This document shows positions 34,265-41,760 of a DNA stretch of 64,000 bases, one piece after another (position 1 is the first letter of the stretch; each line of letters begins with the position of its first letter). Under the pieces are notes generated by a model. The model was not told where the DNA came from. It saw only the letters and a program-made list of their open reading frames with translations, and did not search any database. This stretch comes from Singulisphaera acidiphila DSM 18658. GTDB lineage: Bacteria > Planctomycetota > Planctomycetia > Isosphaerales > Isosphaeraceae. A program made the position numbers and the translations under genes. The stretch spans positions 992,001 through 1,056,000 of the forward strand of contig NC_019892.1 in assembly GCF_000242455.2 (NCBI RefSeq). The letters run 5' to 3'.

Positions 34265-35686
34265 ATGGCCGCTTCAAATTTCAACGGGAATGGAAATGGT
34301 AGTGCTCACGGCCGCCCGCCGAAGGGGGAAGGGGGCTCGCTGACCGACCGCCTCCCACCGCAGAACCTCGAGGCCGAACAAGGGGTTCTCGGGAGTATTC
34401 TGCTCGACAACGAGGTCCTTCACGACGTCGTCTCCAAACTCAAGGCGGACGACTTCTACCGCGACACGCATCAGACCCTCTACCGGGCGATCCGGGACCT
34501 CTACGATCTCGGCAAGCCGATCGACGGCCTGACCCTCTCGGCGGAACTCACCCAGCGCGGTGAGTTTGAAGCGATCGGCGGCCACGAAACCCTCTCCGAG
34601 ATCGTGGAGAGTGTCCCCCACTCGGCCAATGCGCGATACTATGCCGATATCGTGCGCCAGAAGTCGATCAGCCGGCGGTTGATCGAGAGCGCCAACGAGA
34701 TCCTCCGCGACGGCTATTCGAATAACTTCACGGCGGAAGCCCTGCTGGAGAAGGCCGAGCAGAAGATCTTCGAGATCGCCGGCGACACGATTCAAGGGGA
34801 CACGGCCGAACTGCTCCATGTGCTCAAGGAAGCGATGGATCGGATCGAGGAGCGGACCGTCTCCAAGCATGCGGTCACCGGGGTCGCAACCGGCTACTTC
34901 GAGCTCGACGAGTACATGGGCGGCCTCCAACCCGGCCAGCTCATCGTCCTGGCAGCGCGGCCGAGTATGGGGAAGACGGCACTCGCCTTGAACTTCGCCG
35001 ACAACGTCGGCGTCAACCTTAAGGTCCCTGTCCTCTTCGTCAGCCTCGAAATGGGCCGGCTCGAACTCGTCGAGCGGCTTCTCTGCGCCCGAGCCCGGGT
35101 GGACGGTAAGAAGCTGCGGACCGGCCAAGGGTTGGGGACCCGCGAGATGAGTATGCTGGGCAAGGGGTATAGCGAAATGCATACGGCCCCTTTGTTCATC
35201 GACGATACGCCGTCGCGGAACATGCTCCAAGTCACCGCCAACGCGCGTCGACTGAAGCTTCGGCATAACCTCGGCTTGATCGTGGTCGACTACATCCAGC
35301 TCGTCGACAGCGAGGAAACCCGCGACAGCCGCCAGGAGCAGATCGCCAAGATCAGCCGCCGGATGAAAACGCTCGCTCGTGAACTCGAACTCCCCGTGAT
35401 CGCCCTCTCGCAGCTCAACCGAGGTGTCGAGAATCGCGAAGACCGCCGCCCTCGCATGGCCGACCTTCGTGAGTCCGGTGCCATCGAACAGGACGCCGAC
35501 GTCGTCCTCCTGATCCACCGGCCCGACTATTACGACCCCAACGACTCGCCGGGCATCGCCGAGGTTATCATCGCCAAGAACCGTAACGGCGCCACCGGGA
35601 CGGTGAAGCTCACCTTCCTCAAGAACCTCACCCGGTTCGAGAACCTGGCTTCGGTCGCCGACCCGATCGATGCCGCCGCCTTCTGA
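34265..35686 (+). CDS. dnaB: Replicative DNA helicase DnaB
   Basis: A 473-residue helicase from ATG 34265. The N-terminal domain starts LPPQNLEAEQGVLGSILLDNEVL, the linker follows, and the RecA-like C-terminal domain carries GVATGYFELDEYMGGLQPGQLIVLAARPSMGKTAL (Walker A with GKT), LIVVDYIQLV (Walker B) and the conserved GLSQLNRGVE-like block. It unwinds DNA at the replication fork. A terminator separates it from rplI. A shorter or longer start is possible, as no ribosome binding site stands out. Confidence 0.97.
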   Translation: MAASNFNGNGNGSAHGRPPKGEGGSLTDRLPPQNLEAEQGVLGSILLDNEVLHDVVSKLKADDFYRDTHQTLYRAIRDLYDLGKPIDGLTLSAELTQRGEFEAIGGHETLSEIVESVPHSANARYYADIVRQKSISRRLIESANEILRDGYSNNFTAEALLEKAEQKIFEIAGDTIQGDTAELLHVLKEAMDRIEERTVSKHAVTGVATGYFELDEYMGGLQPGQLIVLAARPSMGKTALALNFADNVGVNLKVPVLFVSLEMGRLELVERLLCARARVDGKKLRTGQGLGTREMSMLGKGYSEMHTAPLFIDDTPSRNMLQVTANARRLKLRHNLGLIVVDYIQLVDSEETRDSRQEQIAKISRRMKTLARELELPVIALSQLNRGVENREDRRPRMADLRESGAIEQDADVVLLIHRPDYYDPNDSPGIAEVIIAKNRNGATGTVKLTFLKNLTRFENLASVADPIDAAAF

Positions 35687-35738
35687 GCCGTTGGCTTTAT
35701 TGGTTCTCAAGAGGCCGATTGCTTCGGGAAACGAAACA

Positions 35739-35780
35739 AAAGGGCACGAGCGTCGATGGACGCTCGTGCCCCCTTTGTTT
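35739..35780. terminator. Bidirectional terminator between dnaB and cyanophycinase
   Basis: A perfect 13-bp stem GGGCACGAGCGTC at 35742-35754 with 35759-35771, four-base loop GATG, flanked by A-rich sequence on the left and CCTTTGTTT on the right. The genes on both sides converge, so it serves both. Confidence 0.9.
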
Positions 35781-35815
35781 GGTGAGTCGTTCCCGGTTCG
35801 CCGACGACGCCTGGA

Positions 35816-36820
35816 TCAGAGCGAGCCGACCGTCAAGCCCGCTGTTTCATCCCCATTGACGCCGGCCGTGGCGTCTTCGACGGGCTTCATCAGGGCGGAC
35901 ATGGCCGTCATGTCGCCCGATTTGAGGAACTTCAGGCTGACCGACTTGTGATGAGAGTCAGGGACGCAGGCGACGACATACGATGCGCCAATCACGCTCA
36001 AATGGTGTTCCCTGACATCGACCACGAGGGCAGTCTCTTCATCGATTCCCAAGCCTACGAGGTTGGGATGCAACGAGAGGGCGCCGATCAGCCGATCCAT
36101 CCGGTTCCGCTTGAGAAAGTGCTGGTCGATCACGGCCCCTTTGATGAAATCAAACCCTTGGCCCACCCTGGGCTTATCTCGTCCGCCGGTAATCATCACG
36201 CCTGACATCACGGCCGCCCCGGCGGACGTTCCGGCGATGACGCCGCCCCGCGCGAGGACCGCTTTCAGCTGCTCCTGCACCGCCGTGCCCAGGTAGGTGT
36301 CGGTCAGGAAAACCTGATTCCCGCCGGTGAGCCAGACCCCCGTCGCCTTGGTCAAAGCCTGAAAGAAGGACGGATCGTTGGCGGTCTCTCGTGACCGGGT
36401 ATGCAGGAGTTGGACGGAGTCCGCCTCACAGTCCTTCCACTCCGCCAGGACGTTGGCGAGGTAATCGGGTTGGTCGGCCTTGATCTTCGCCGTCGGGATC
36501 ACCACGATCCGCGCCCGTGGACCGCCAGCCAGCTTGCAGAACTCGTTGCGAATCGCGGGTGGCAGTTTCCCGCCGCCGCAAATCATCAGCTTTCCGCCGG
36601 AGTGGTGCTGGACGACCTGGATCGCCGCCGGTTCGATCGCCACTGACACGAGTTCGATCGCCGACGTTTCCGGCTTCGGTTGCATCCTTTGGTACAGAGA
36701 CACGCCGCACCAGAGGACGGCGACGACCCCCGCTCCCGCCAAGATCGTGGCGCGGAGAACGACGTGAACCGTAGGAGGCAGACGTCGCCCGTTACGGTCG
36801 CGCGGTGGATGGATAGACAT
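35816..36820 (-). CDS. Membrane-anchored cyanophycinase-like S51 peptidase
   Basis: A 334-residue protein. A hydrophobic segment at about residues 19-42 anchors it in the membrane, then a class I glutamine-amidotransferase-like S51 domain. VWLTGGNQ and IAGTSAGAAVMS contain the serine nucleophile (Ser199 in GTSAGA); GAVIDQHFLKRNRMDRL holds the catalytic histidine region. Cyanophycinases hydrolyse cyanophycin (Asp-Arg polymer) to dipeptides; other S51 members cleave Asp dipeptides. Cyanophycin synthetase is not in the window. The nitrogen cluster starting at 37250 is close, which could be meaningful or chance. Confidence 0.85.
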   Translation of the reverse strand: MSIHPPRDRNGRRLPPTVHVVLRATILAGAGVVAVLWCGVSLYQRMQPKPETSAIELVSVAIEPAAIQVVQHHSGGKLMICGGGKLPPAIRNEFCKLAGGPRARIVVIPTAKIKADQPDYLANVLAEWKDCEADSVQLLHTRSRETANDPSFFQALTKATGVWLTGGNQVFLTDTYLGTAVQEQLKAVLARGGVIAGTSAGAAVMSGVMITGGRDKPRVGQGFDFIKGAVIDQHFLKRNRMDRLIGALSLHPNLVGLGIDEETALVVDVREHHLSVIGASYVVACVPDSHHKSVSLKFLKSGDMTAMSALMKPVEDATAGVNGDETAGLTVGSL

Positions 36821-37249
36821 CTTGCCACCTCATTCTTGATATGGCCAAGGATGCGCAATGGGGGGGATCACGACGATTGCGCCAGGCAAAATCACTTCGC
36901 TCAAGGCTGGTCTGGAGGCACGGCACCGCGAGAATCCATTACTCTGATCGGTCGGCCCGCAAATCGCCGTTCTTCACCCAACCTTATTTTATCCCATTCG
37001 GCAATGTTTTACAAGTCTTAGAGACTTGATGGGAATAAAATAAAACAATGGTGGGGATTAGCCGGTTTGGTTGGATTGCGGATGCCCCTTGGCTTACGAC
37101 CGTCTCCTCACTACTCATCAGTCAGTTCGCAAGTCGTGTGCCATGAGTTCGGTCCCTGAGGGAAAGCGATGGTGATTTGGGAGCGAACTCGGGCTGCTGC
37201 CACTTTTTTGAGCGGAGAACGGTGGTCTCAAAGCGTTTGTGAAGCATGG
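36821..37249. other. Intergenic region with nested inverted repeats
   Basis: About 430 bases without a gene. TTATTTTATCCCAT at 36984-36997 pairs with 37029-37043 (one bulged base); enclosed in it is a perfect 6-bp hairpin CAAGTC/GACTTG at 37012-37028. It lies downstream of the amine oxidase gene and upstream of the cyanophycinase gene. It may be a terminator for the minus-strand operon or a MITE remnant; no U-tract after the inner stem is clear. Confidence 0.45.
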
Positions 37250-38380
37250 TTAAAGCTTCCAGGGTTCGATGTCAATATCGGTCGCTCCTTGGGTAGCCAG
37301 ATCGGCGAGGACGCGGCCGATCAGGCAAGAGAATTTGAAGCCGTGCCCGCTGCATGGGCTTGCCATGATGAGATTCGGGCAGTCGGGCCGACTGCCGAGG
37401 CGGAAGTGTTCGTCAGGAGTGGTGGTGTATAAGCAAACTTCGGTCCTCTCGATGGACGCTTCGACCAACGCGGGGATCGACCTCTTGAGGAAGTGGTGGA
37501 TGATTTCAAGGTAGGCAGGGTCGATGGCACGATCCATGGTATCGGGGTCGACCTCTGGGCCGCCGTGCCGGGCCACTTTGACGCCGCAGCCTTGGTATTC
37601 CGGCATCCCGTAGAAGTCGTCGAGGGCGTCGGCCCCTTTGTGGATGAAGACCGGGAACCGGCCCGGGGCGAATGGAGCCGGGTCGTTGGGGCGAAAGTAG
37701 AGGACTTGCTGTCGTGTCGGACGGAGCGCCACCGGGAACTGGGGCAGGAGCCGCCCCGCCCAGGCGCCGGCGGTCACGATCAGGCGGTCGGCGGAGATGC
37801 GGAGTGCGTCGGTCAAGACGACCGGCTTGTTTCCCTCGAGGTCGATGGAGCGGACCGGGCATTCCGCGAGCACCCTCGTTTGGTCGCCCCCGAATTGGCG
37901 GGCGAGCTCCCGTTGAAGCGCGATCGCTCGCGCGGCCGCGAGCAATCCGGCGTCAGGTTCGAAGACGACGTCGGTGTCATCGGGCAGGTCGAAGACGGGG
38001 AAGGCGTGCCGGAGCGCGCGGCCCGACATCCGGCGGTGGGGGATGTCGATGGCCGCCAAGCTGGCGGCAACCTGGGCGACATAATCGACCTGAGGGGGAC
38101 AGAACGAGAGGCCGCCGGTACGGAGATAGAGATTCTGTCCGGCGTCGACCTCAAGGTCTTTCCAGGCGCGGAAGGCGTCGAGCATCAGCCGGGCGTAGCG
38201 CGGGTCGGCATAGGAGTGCCGTGTGATTCGCGCGACGCCGTGCGAACTGCCCCGATCGTGTCCGATCGCGAATTGCTCGAGCAGGAGGACCGGTTCACCG
38301 CGCTTGGCCAGGTGGTAAGCCGTGGCCGAACCCATGGCGCCGGTGCCAATGACGACGTTGCGAGCGTGCAGTTGTTCCAT
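37250..38380 (-). CDS. FAD-dependent amine oxidase, sarcosine oxidase/N-methyltryptophan oxidase-like
   Basis: A 376-residue protein from ATG 38380. The N-terminal GTGAMGSATAYHLAKRG is the dinucleotide-binding loop, and GSSHGVARITRHSYADPRYA is typical of monomeric sarcosine oxidases. Cys316 in EVCLYTTTPDEHF aligns with the cysteine that carries covalent 8-S-cysteinyl-FAD (Cys315 in Bacillus MSOX), so covalent flavin is expected. Such enzymes oxidise N-methyl amino acids to formaldehyde, H2O2 and the free amino acid. The stop is 37250; the upstream neighbour is a type III glutamine synthetase-like gene 55 bases away on the same strand, so an operon is likely. Confidence 0.9.
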   Translation of the reverse strand: MEQLHARNVVIGTGAMGSATAYHLAKRGEPVLLLEQFAIGHDRGSSHGVARITRHSYADPRYARLMLDAFRAWKDLEVDAGQNLYLRTGGLSFCPPQVDYVAQVAASLAAIDIPHRRMSGRALRHAFPVFDLPDDTDVVFEPDAGLLAAARAIALQRELARQFGGDQTRVLAECPVRSIDLEGNKPVVLTDALRISADRLIVTAGAWAGRLLPQFPVALRPTRQQVLYFRPNDPAPFAPGRFPVFIHKGADALDDFYGMPEYQGCGVKVARHGGPEVDPDTMDRAIDPAYLEIIHHFLKRSIPALVEASIERTEVCLYTTTPDEHFRLGSRPDCPNLIMASPCSGHGFKFSCLIGRVLADLATQGATDIDIEPWKL

Positions 38381-38435
38381 CGTTCGTCCGTGGAGCCTTT
38401 GGGAGGAAAAAGAAGTTGGGGGACCGAGACCGGTA

Positions 38436-39806
38436 TCAAAGGGCGTTGAGGTAGCGTTGGAGCTCCCAGGACTCGACCTGGGAATGATACTCACGCCATT
38501 CGTCGCGCTTCAGCCGGGTGAACTCGCCAGCGATCGGGCCGAGGGCGTTGCGGATGACGGAATCCTTGTCGAAGTGATCGAGCGCCGCGCTCAGCGATTG
38601 CGGCAGGGTCGCGATCCCGCGTTCCGCCATCGCGGCCAGCCCGACCTCGTAGAGGTTGCCGAGGTTCGGCTCGCCCGGGTCGAGTCGCCGGGCGATGCCG
38701 TCGAGCCCCGCGCCGAGGTAGGCGGCGATGGCCAGGTACGGGTTGCAAGCGCTCGAGATCGTCCGGTCTTCGACGTGGCCCGGTTCGCAGACGCGCAGCA
38801 TCTGGGTCCGGTTGTTGTCGCCGTAAGAGATGAAGGCCGGGACCCAGGTGAAGCCGGAACGCGAGCCGGTCAGGGCGGGGCCGACCTGGAGTCGCTTGTA
38901 ACAGTTGACCGTCGGCGAGGTCACCGCACAGAGTGCGGGGGCGTGCGCGAGGACGCCCCCCAGGAAGTGGTAGGCGAGCCTGGAGAGGCCGAGTCCGCGC
39001 GGGTCGGACTCGTCGACAAACAGGTTCGTGCCCGACCGGGCGTCGGCGAGGTGATAGTGCAGGTGCGCGCCCGAGCCGGTGCGGGTTGCGAACGGCTTGG
39101 CCATGAACGTGGCGATTGCGCCGAAGCGTCGGGCGACCTGGCCGGCCATCATCCGGAAGAAGGTGAACCGGTCGGCGGTCGTCAGGGCCTCGGCATATTT
39201 GAAGTTGATCTCGAACTGGAAGTTGGCATCCTCGTGGTCGGTCTGGTAGACGTCCCAGCCGAGGGTCTCGAGGCCGTCGTTCATGGCGCGGAGGAACTCG
39301 AGGGCGGCGGAGATCCCCTTAAAATCGTAGCAAGGCTTGCTCAGGTCGTCGACGCCGTGCGGGTCCCAGCCCTGGACTGAGCCGTCTGCTTGTTTCGTCA
39401 CCAGGAAGAACTCGGGCTCGATGCCGACGTTGAACACGAAGCCAAGCTCTCGGGCACGCGCGAGCATCTGTCGGAGATTGACCCGAGGGCAATACGGATG
39501 GGGCGACTCGTCGACGTAGAGGTCGGCGGCGAACCGGGCGACGCCCGCTTCGTAGGACAAGGGGGTATAAGTCTCCAGGTCGATGCGGGCACACATGTCG
39601 TGAGAGTGGGGCCCCTGCCCCGAGCCCCAGACGGCCCCACCGGCGAACCCCGCCCCCGCCTGGGCAGCCGAACGAAGGGCCTTGGCCGGGACGAGCTTGA
39701 CCTTGGCTGAGCCATGGATGTCGACGAACTGGATCAGCAGATAAGTGATGCCGTCCGTCTGAAACCGACCTTCGAGGGCATTGAGCTTGGCCTCGAGCTG
39801 GGACAT
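38436..39806 (-). CDS. Type III glutamine synthetase / gamma-glutamylmethylamide synthetase-like
   Basis: A 456-residue glutamine synthetase homologue from ATG 39806. Key GS segments: the beta-grasp region up to ~110 (GITYLLIQFVDIHGSAKVKLVPA), VGIEPEFFLV (metal-binding Glu pair), SGAHLHYHL, PTVNCYKRL, and NNRTQMLRV near the substrate site. It belongs to the type III/GlnT group, which also includes GmaS that ligates methylamine to glutamate. The neighbouring glxB-glxC-glxD genes and amine oxidase favour a GmaS-like role, but substrate cannot be proven from the sequence. It diverges from glxB across a 153-bp promoter region. Confidence 0.88.
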   Translation of the reverse strand: MSQLEAKLNALEGRFQTDGITYLLIQFVDIHGSAKVKLVPAKALRSAAQAGAGFAGGAVWGSGQGPHSHDMCARIDLETYTPLSYEAGVARFAADLYVDESPHPYCPRVNLRQMLARARELGFVFNVGIEPEFFLVTKQADGSVQGWDPHGVDDLSKPCYDFKGISAALEFLRAMNDGLETLGWDVYQTDHEDANFQFEINFKYAEALTTADRFTFFRMMAGQVARRFGAIATFMAKPFATRTGSGAHLHYHLADARSGTNLFVDESDPRGLGLSRLAYHFLGGVLAHAPALCAVTSPTVNCYKRLQVGPALTGSRSGFTWVPAFISYGDNNRTQMLRVCEPGHVEDRTISSACNPYLAIAAYLGAGLDGIARRLDPGEPNLGNLYEVGLAAMAERGIATLPQSLSAALDHFDKDSVIRNALGPIAGEFTRLKRDEWREYHSQVESWELQRYLNAL

Positions 39807-39839
39807 GGGACTCCTCTCCTTCGCGAGGTCGTTCTCCCC

Positions 39840-39855
39840 TGGCAGGGACCTCGCA
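39840..39855 (+). promoter_or_regulatory. Sigma-54-type promoter candidate for glxB
   Basis: TGGCAGGGACCTCGCA keeps the invariant GG and GC at the correct distance (10 bases between the last G and the next G) of the -24/-12 consensus TGGCACG-N4-TTGCW, with two mismatches. It lies about 105 bases upstream of glxB. Statistical support is weak because short motifs occur by chance. Confidence 0.35.
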
Positions 39856-39868
39856 AGCATTCGAGAAA

Positions 39869-39887
39869 CAATTGTTGGCGACAATTG
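39869..39887. promoter_or_regulatory. Operator-like palindrome CAATTGT-N5-ACAATTG
   Basis: Perfect 7-bp arms with a 5-base spacer (TGGCG) centred in the divergent promoter region. Its symmetry and A/T content within a GC-rich region suggest a binding site for a dimeric regulator. No regulator gene is adjacent. Confidence 0.55.
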
Positions 39888-39959
39888 CCGGGGAAGCTAC
39901 TAAAATGACCCGACCCGCGACTCCTCTCCCCAAGATCACCCGCGGGCAAGGAGAGGCTT

Positions 39960-40874
39960 ATGTGCGGAATCGTCGGTTTCCTGGACAGGCTGGACCGCCC
40001 CGACTTCCCGACGGGGCGGGTCGTCTTGGCGATGCTCGACGCCCTCGGCTGCCGAGGCCCGGACAGCGCGGGGGCCGCCCTGCTCCGCTCGGACGAGATC
40101 GACGGCGTCTGGGCCGTCCGGATTGCGCCCGGGGATGCCCTGGCTCTGACGCGGCTTGAACCCTTGGGTGTGGTGGAACGCGTTGAACACGCGGCTGGGT
40201 CGCTCCGGTTCCGGTTCCGGCCTGGCCCCGGGGTTACCCCCGAAGGTGTGGAAGTTGCCCTCGGGGCCTGTCGGGATGGTCTGGAGGTTCTCAGCCTGGG
40301 AAGCCGGATCGACCTGGTCAAGCAGGTCGGCTCGCCCGCGCAGCTCGACGCAGCGTACGGGTTCTCGGCCTGGCGCGGGCCGTTGGCGATCGGCCATACG
40401 CGGATGTCGACCGAGAGCCGGATCGACCTGAGCCATTCGCAACCCTTCTGGGCCCACGGCGTCTCCGACCTCGCCACCGTACACAACGGCCACGTCACCA
40501 ACTATCATCAGCTCCGCCGCCGCTACGAGCGGCAAGGGGTCACGTTCTACACGGACAATGACTCCGAAGTGATTGGCGTTTACCTGCGCGATCGCCTGGC
40601 CCAAGGACGGTCCCTGACCGAGGCCATGGCCGACTCGATCGTCGACCTCGACGGCGCCTACAACTACCTTGTGGCGTCCGCCGAGGGCCTGGGGGTGGTG
40701 CGCGACCGCTTCGGCTTCAAGCCGTTGATGATCGCGGAGACCGACGCGTTTGTTGCCGTCGCCACCGAAGAGATCGCCCTCCGCCGCGCCTTCCCCGGGT
40801 CGTTTCGGGTTCTGGAGCCTGCCCCGGGCCGGGCCTTGTTCTATCCGCTTGCCGTCACACCCGCCTTGGTCTGA
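39960..40874 (+). CDS. glxB: Class II glutamine amidotransferase subunit, GlxB/MgsA-like
   Basis: A 304-residue Ntn-type glutaminase. It starts MCGIVGFLD, so Cys2 becomes the N-terminal nucleophile after Met removal. GHTRMSTESRIDLSHSQPFWA and VHNGHVTNYHQLRRRYE are the glutamine-site blocks; TDNDSEVIG follows. It produces ammonia from glutamine (or the gamma-methylamide) for the partner FMN subunit. Gene order glxB-glxC-glxD parallels the three split domains of glutamate synthase and the mgsABC operon of N-methylglutamate synthase. AAGGAGAGG precedes the start. Confidence 0.9.
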   Translation: MCGIVGFLDRLDRPDFPTGRVVLAMLDALGCRGPDSAGAALLRSDEIDGVWAVRIAPGDALALTRLEPLGVVERVEHAAGSLRFRFRPGPGVTPEGVEVALGACRDGLEVLSLGSRIDLVKQVGSPAQLDAAYGFSAWRGPLAIGHTRMSTESRIDLSHSQPFWAHGVSDLATVHNGHVTNYHQLRRRYERQGVTFYTDNDSEVIGVYLRDRLAQGRSLTEAMADSIVDLDGAYNYLVASAEGLGVVRDRFGFKPLMIAETDAFVAVATEEIALRRAFPGSFRVLEPAPGRALFYPLAVTPALV

Positions 40875-40934
40875 TCTTCACCTCGTGGCTCCTCACCTCA
40901 CCCTGCGTTGCCTTTCATCGAAAGGGACCTGCCC

Positions 40935-41654
40935 GTGCCCCTGCCCGCAACTTCCGAACGGACAAGCACTATTGATTGTAGTGATATGCCAGTGCGTGCC
41001 ATCAACCGTGAGATCCGGGCGGCGCTCGCCGGAAACAGCACGAAGATCATGCTGCTCCATCCCGGCGCCCGCCACAACCTGGGCGTGGCGCTCCCCGAGG
41101 GAACAGAATTGACGATCGACGGCCCCGCCGGCTACTACGTGGCCGGCCTGAACGACGGTGCGACCGTCCACGTGCACGGTGGCGTCGGTTGGGGTGCGGC
41201 CGAGAGCATGCGCGATGGTGTCGTCACCATCGACGGTGACGCCGGTAACGCCGTCGCGGCGGCGATCCGCGATGGTGTCGTGGTCGTCCGAGGGGACGCC
41301 TCGACCCGTGCAGGGATCGCCATGAAAGGAGGAGTCTTGATCGTCGGCGGAAGCGTCGGTCCGATGGCCGGGTTCATGATGCAGAAAGGAATTATCATCA
41401 TCTGCGGTGATGCCGCCGACGGCGTGGCCGACAGCATGTACGCCGGGACCGTCTACGTCGCCGGTAAGCTCGGCGAACTCGGGGCCGACGCCGTGGTTGA
41501 AGAGTTCACCGGGGGGGATCGCGACCTGGTCTATTCGCATCTCGAGCGATGGAAGATTCCCGCTCCCGCCGCTGGTTTTCGCAAACTCGTCGCCGGTCGG
41601 AAGCTCTGGAATTTTCAGAAAGCAGATCGGCATCTCTGGAAATCAGCTCTCTAA
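40935..41654 (+). CDS. glxC: GXGXG-domain subunit, GlxC/MgsB-like
   Basis: A protein of about 239 residues from GTG 40935 (AAAGGGA seven bases upstream); a TTG at 40908 is an alternative. The right-handed beta-helix of repeated G-x-x-G-x-x-G units is clear (INGDAG/VRGDAS/IVGGSVGPMAGFMM/ICGDAADGVADSM/VYVAGKLGELG), as in the C-terminal GXGXG domain of glutamate synthase. As a separate gene it is typical of glx/mgs clusters, where it bridges the amidotransferase and the FMN subunit. glxD starts 106 bases downstream. Confidence 0.88.
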   Translation: MPLPATSERTSTIDCSDMPVRAINREIRAALAGNSTKIMLLHPGARHNLGVALPEGTELTIDGPAGYYVAGLNDGATVHVHGGVGWGAAESMRDGVVTIDGDAGNAVAAAIRDGVVVVRGDASTRAGIAMKGGVLIVGGSVGPMAGFMMQKGIIIICGDAADGVADSMYAGTVYVAGKLGELGADAVVEEFTGGDRDLVYSHLERWKIPAPAAGFRKLVAGRKLWNFQKADRHLWKSAL

Positions 41655-41760
41655 AAGGTGGGGTCGACTCGCTAGTCCCAGACGTTCGAAAGATGACGTC
41701 CAAGGGCAGGCTCACTTCTTGACGACACGATCAATCCCCCGTTCCTGAGGATCCTCCTCC

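Larger units (their letters stand above)
39807..39959. promoter_or_regulatory. Divergent promoter region of the nitrogen cluster
   Basis: The 153 bases between the oppositely oriented ligase and glxB genes. They hold a perfect inverted repeat CAATTGT-N5-ACAATTG at 39869-39887, a sigma-54-like site TGGCAGG-N4-TCGCA at 39840-39855 on the plus strand, and a strong AAGGAGAGG before the glxB start. Confidence 0.6.

Noticed and set aside
34274..35710. 478-codon open frame on the minus strand
   Set aside because: Antisense shadow of dnaB in a high-GC genome.
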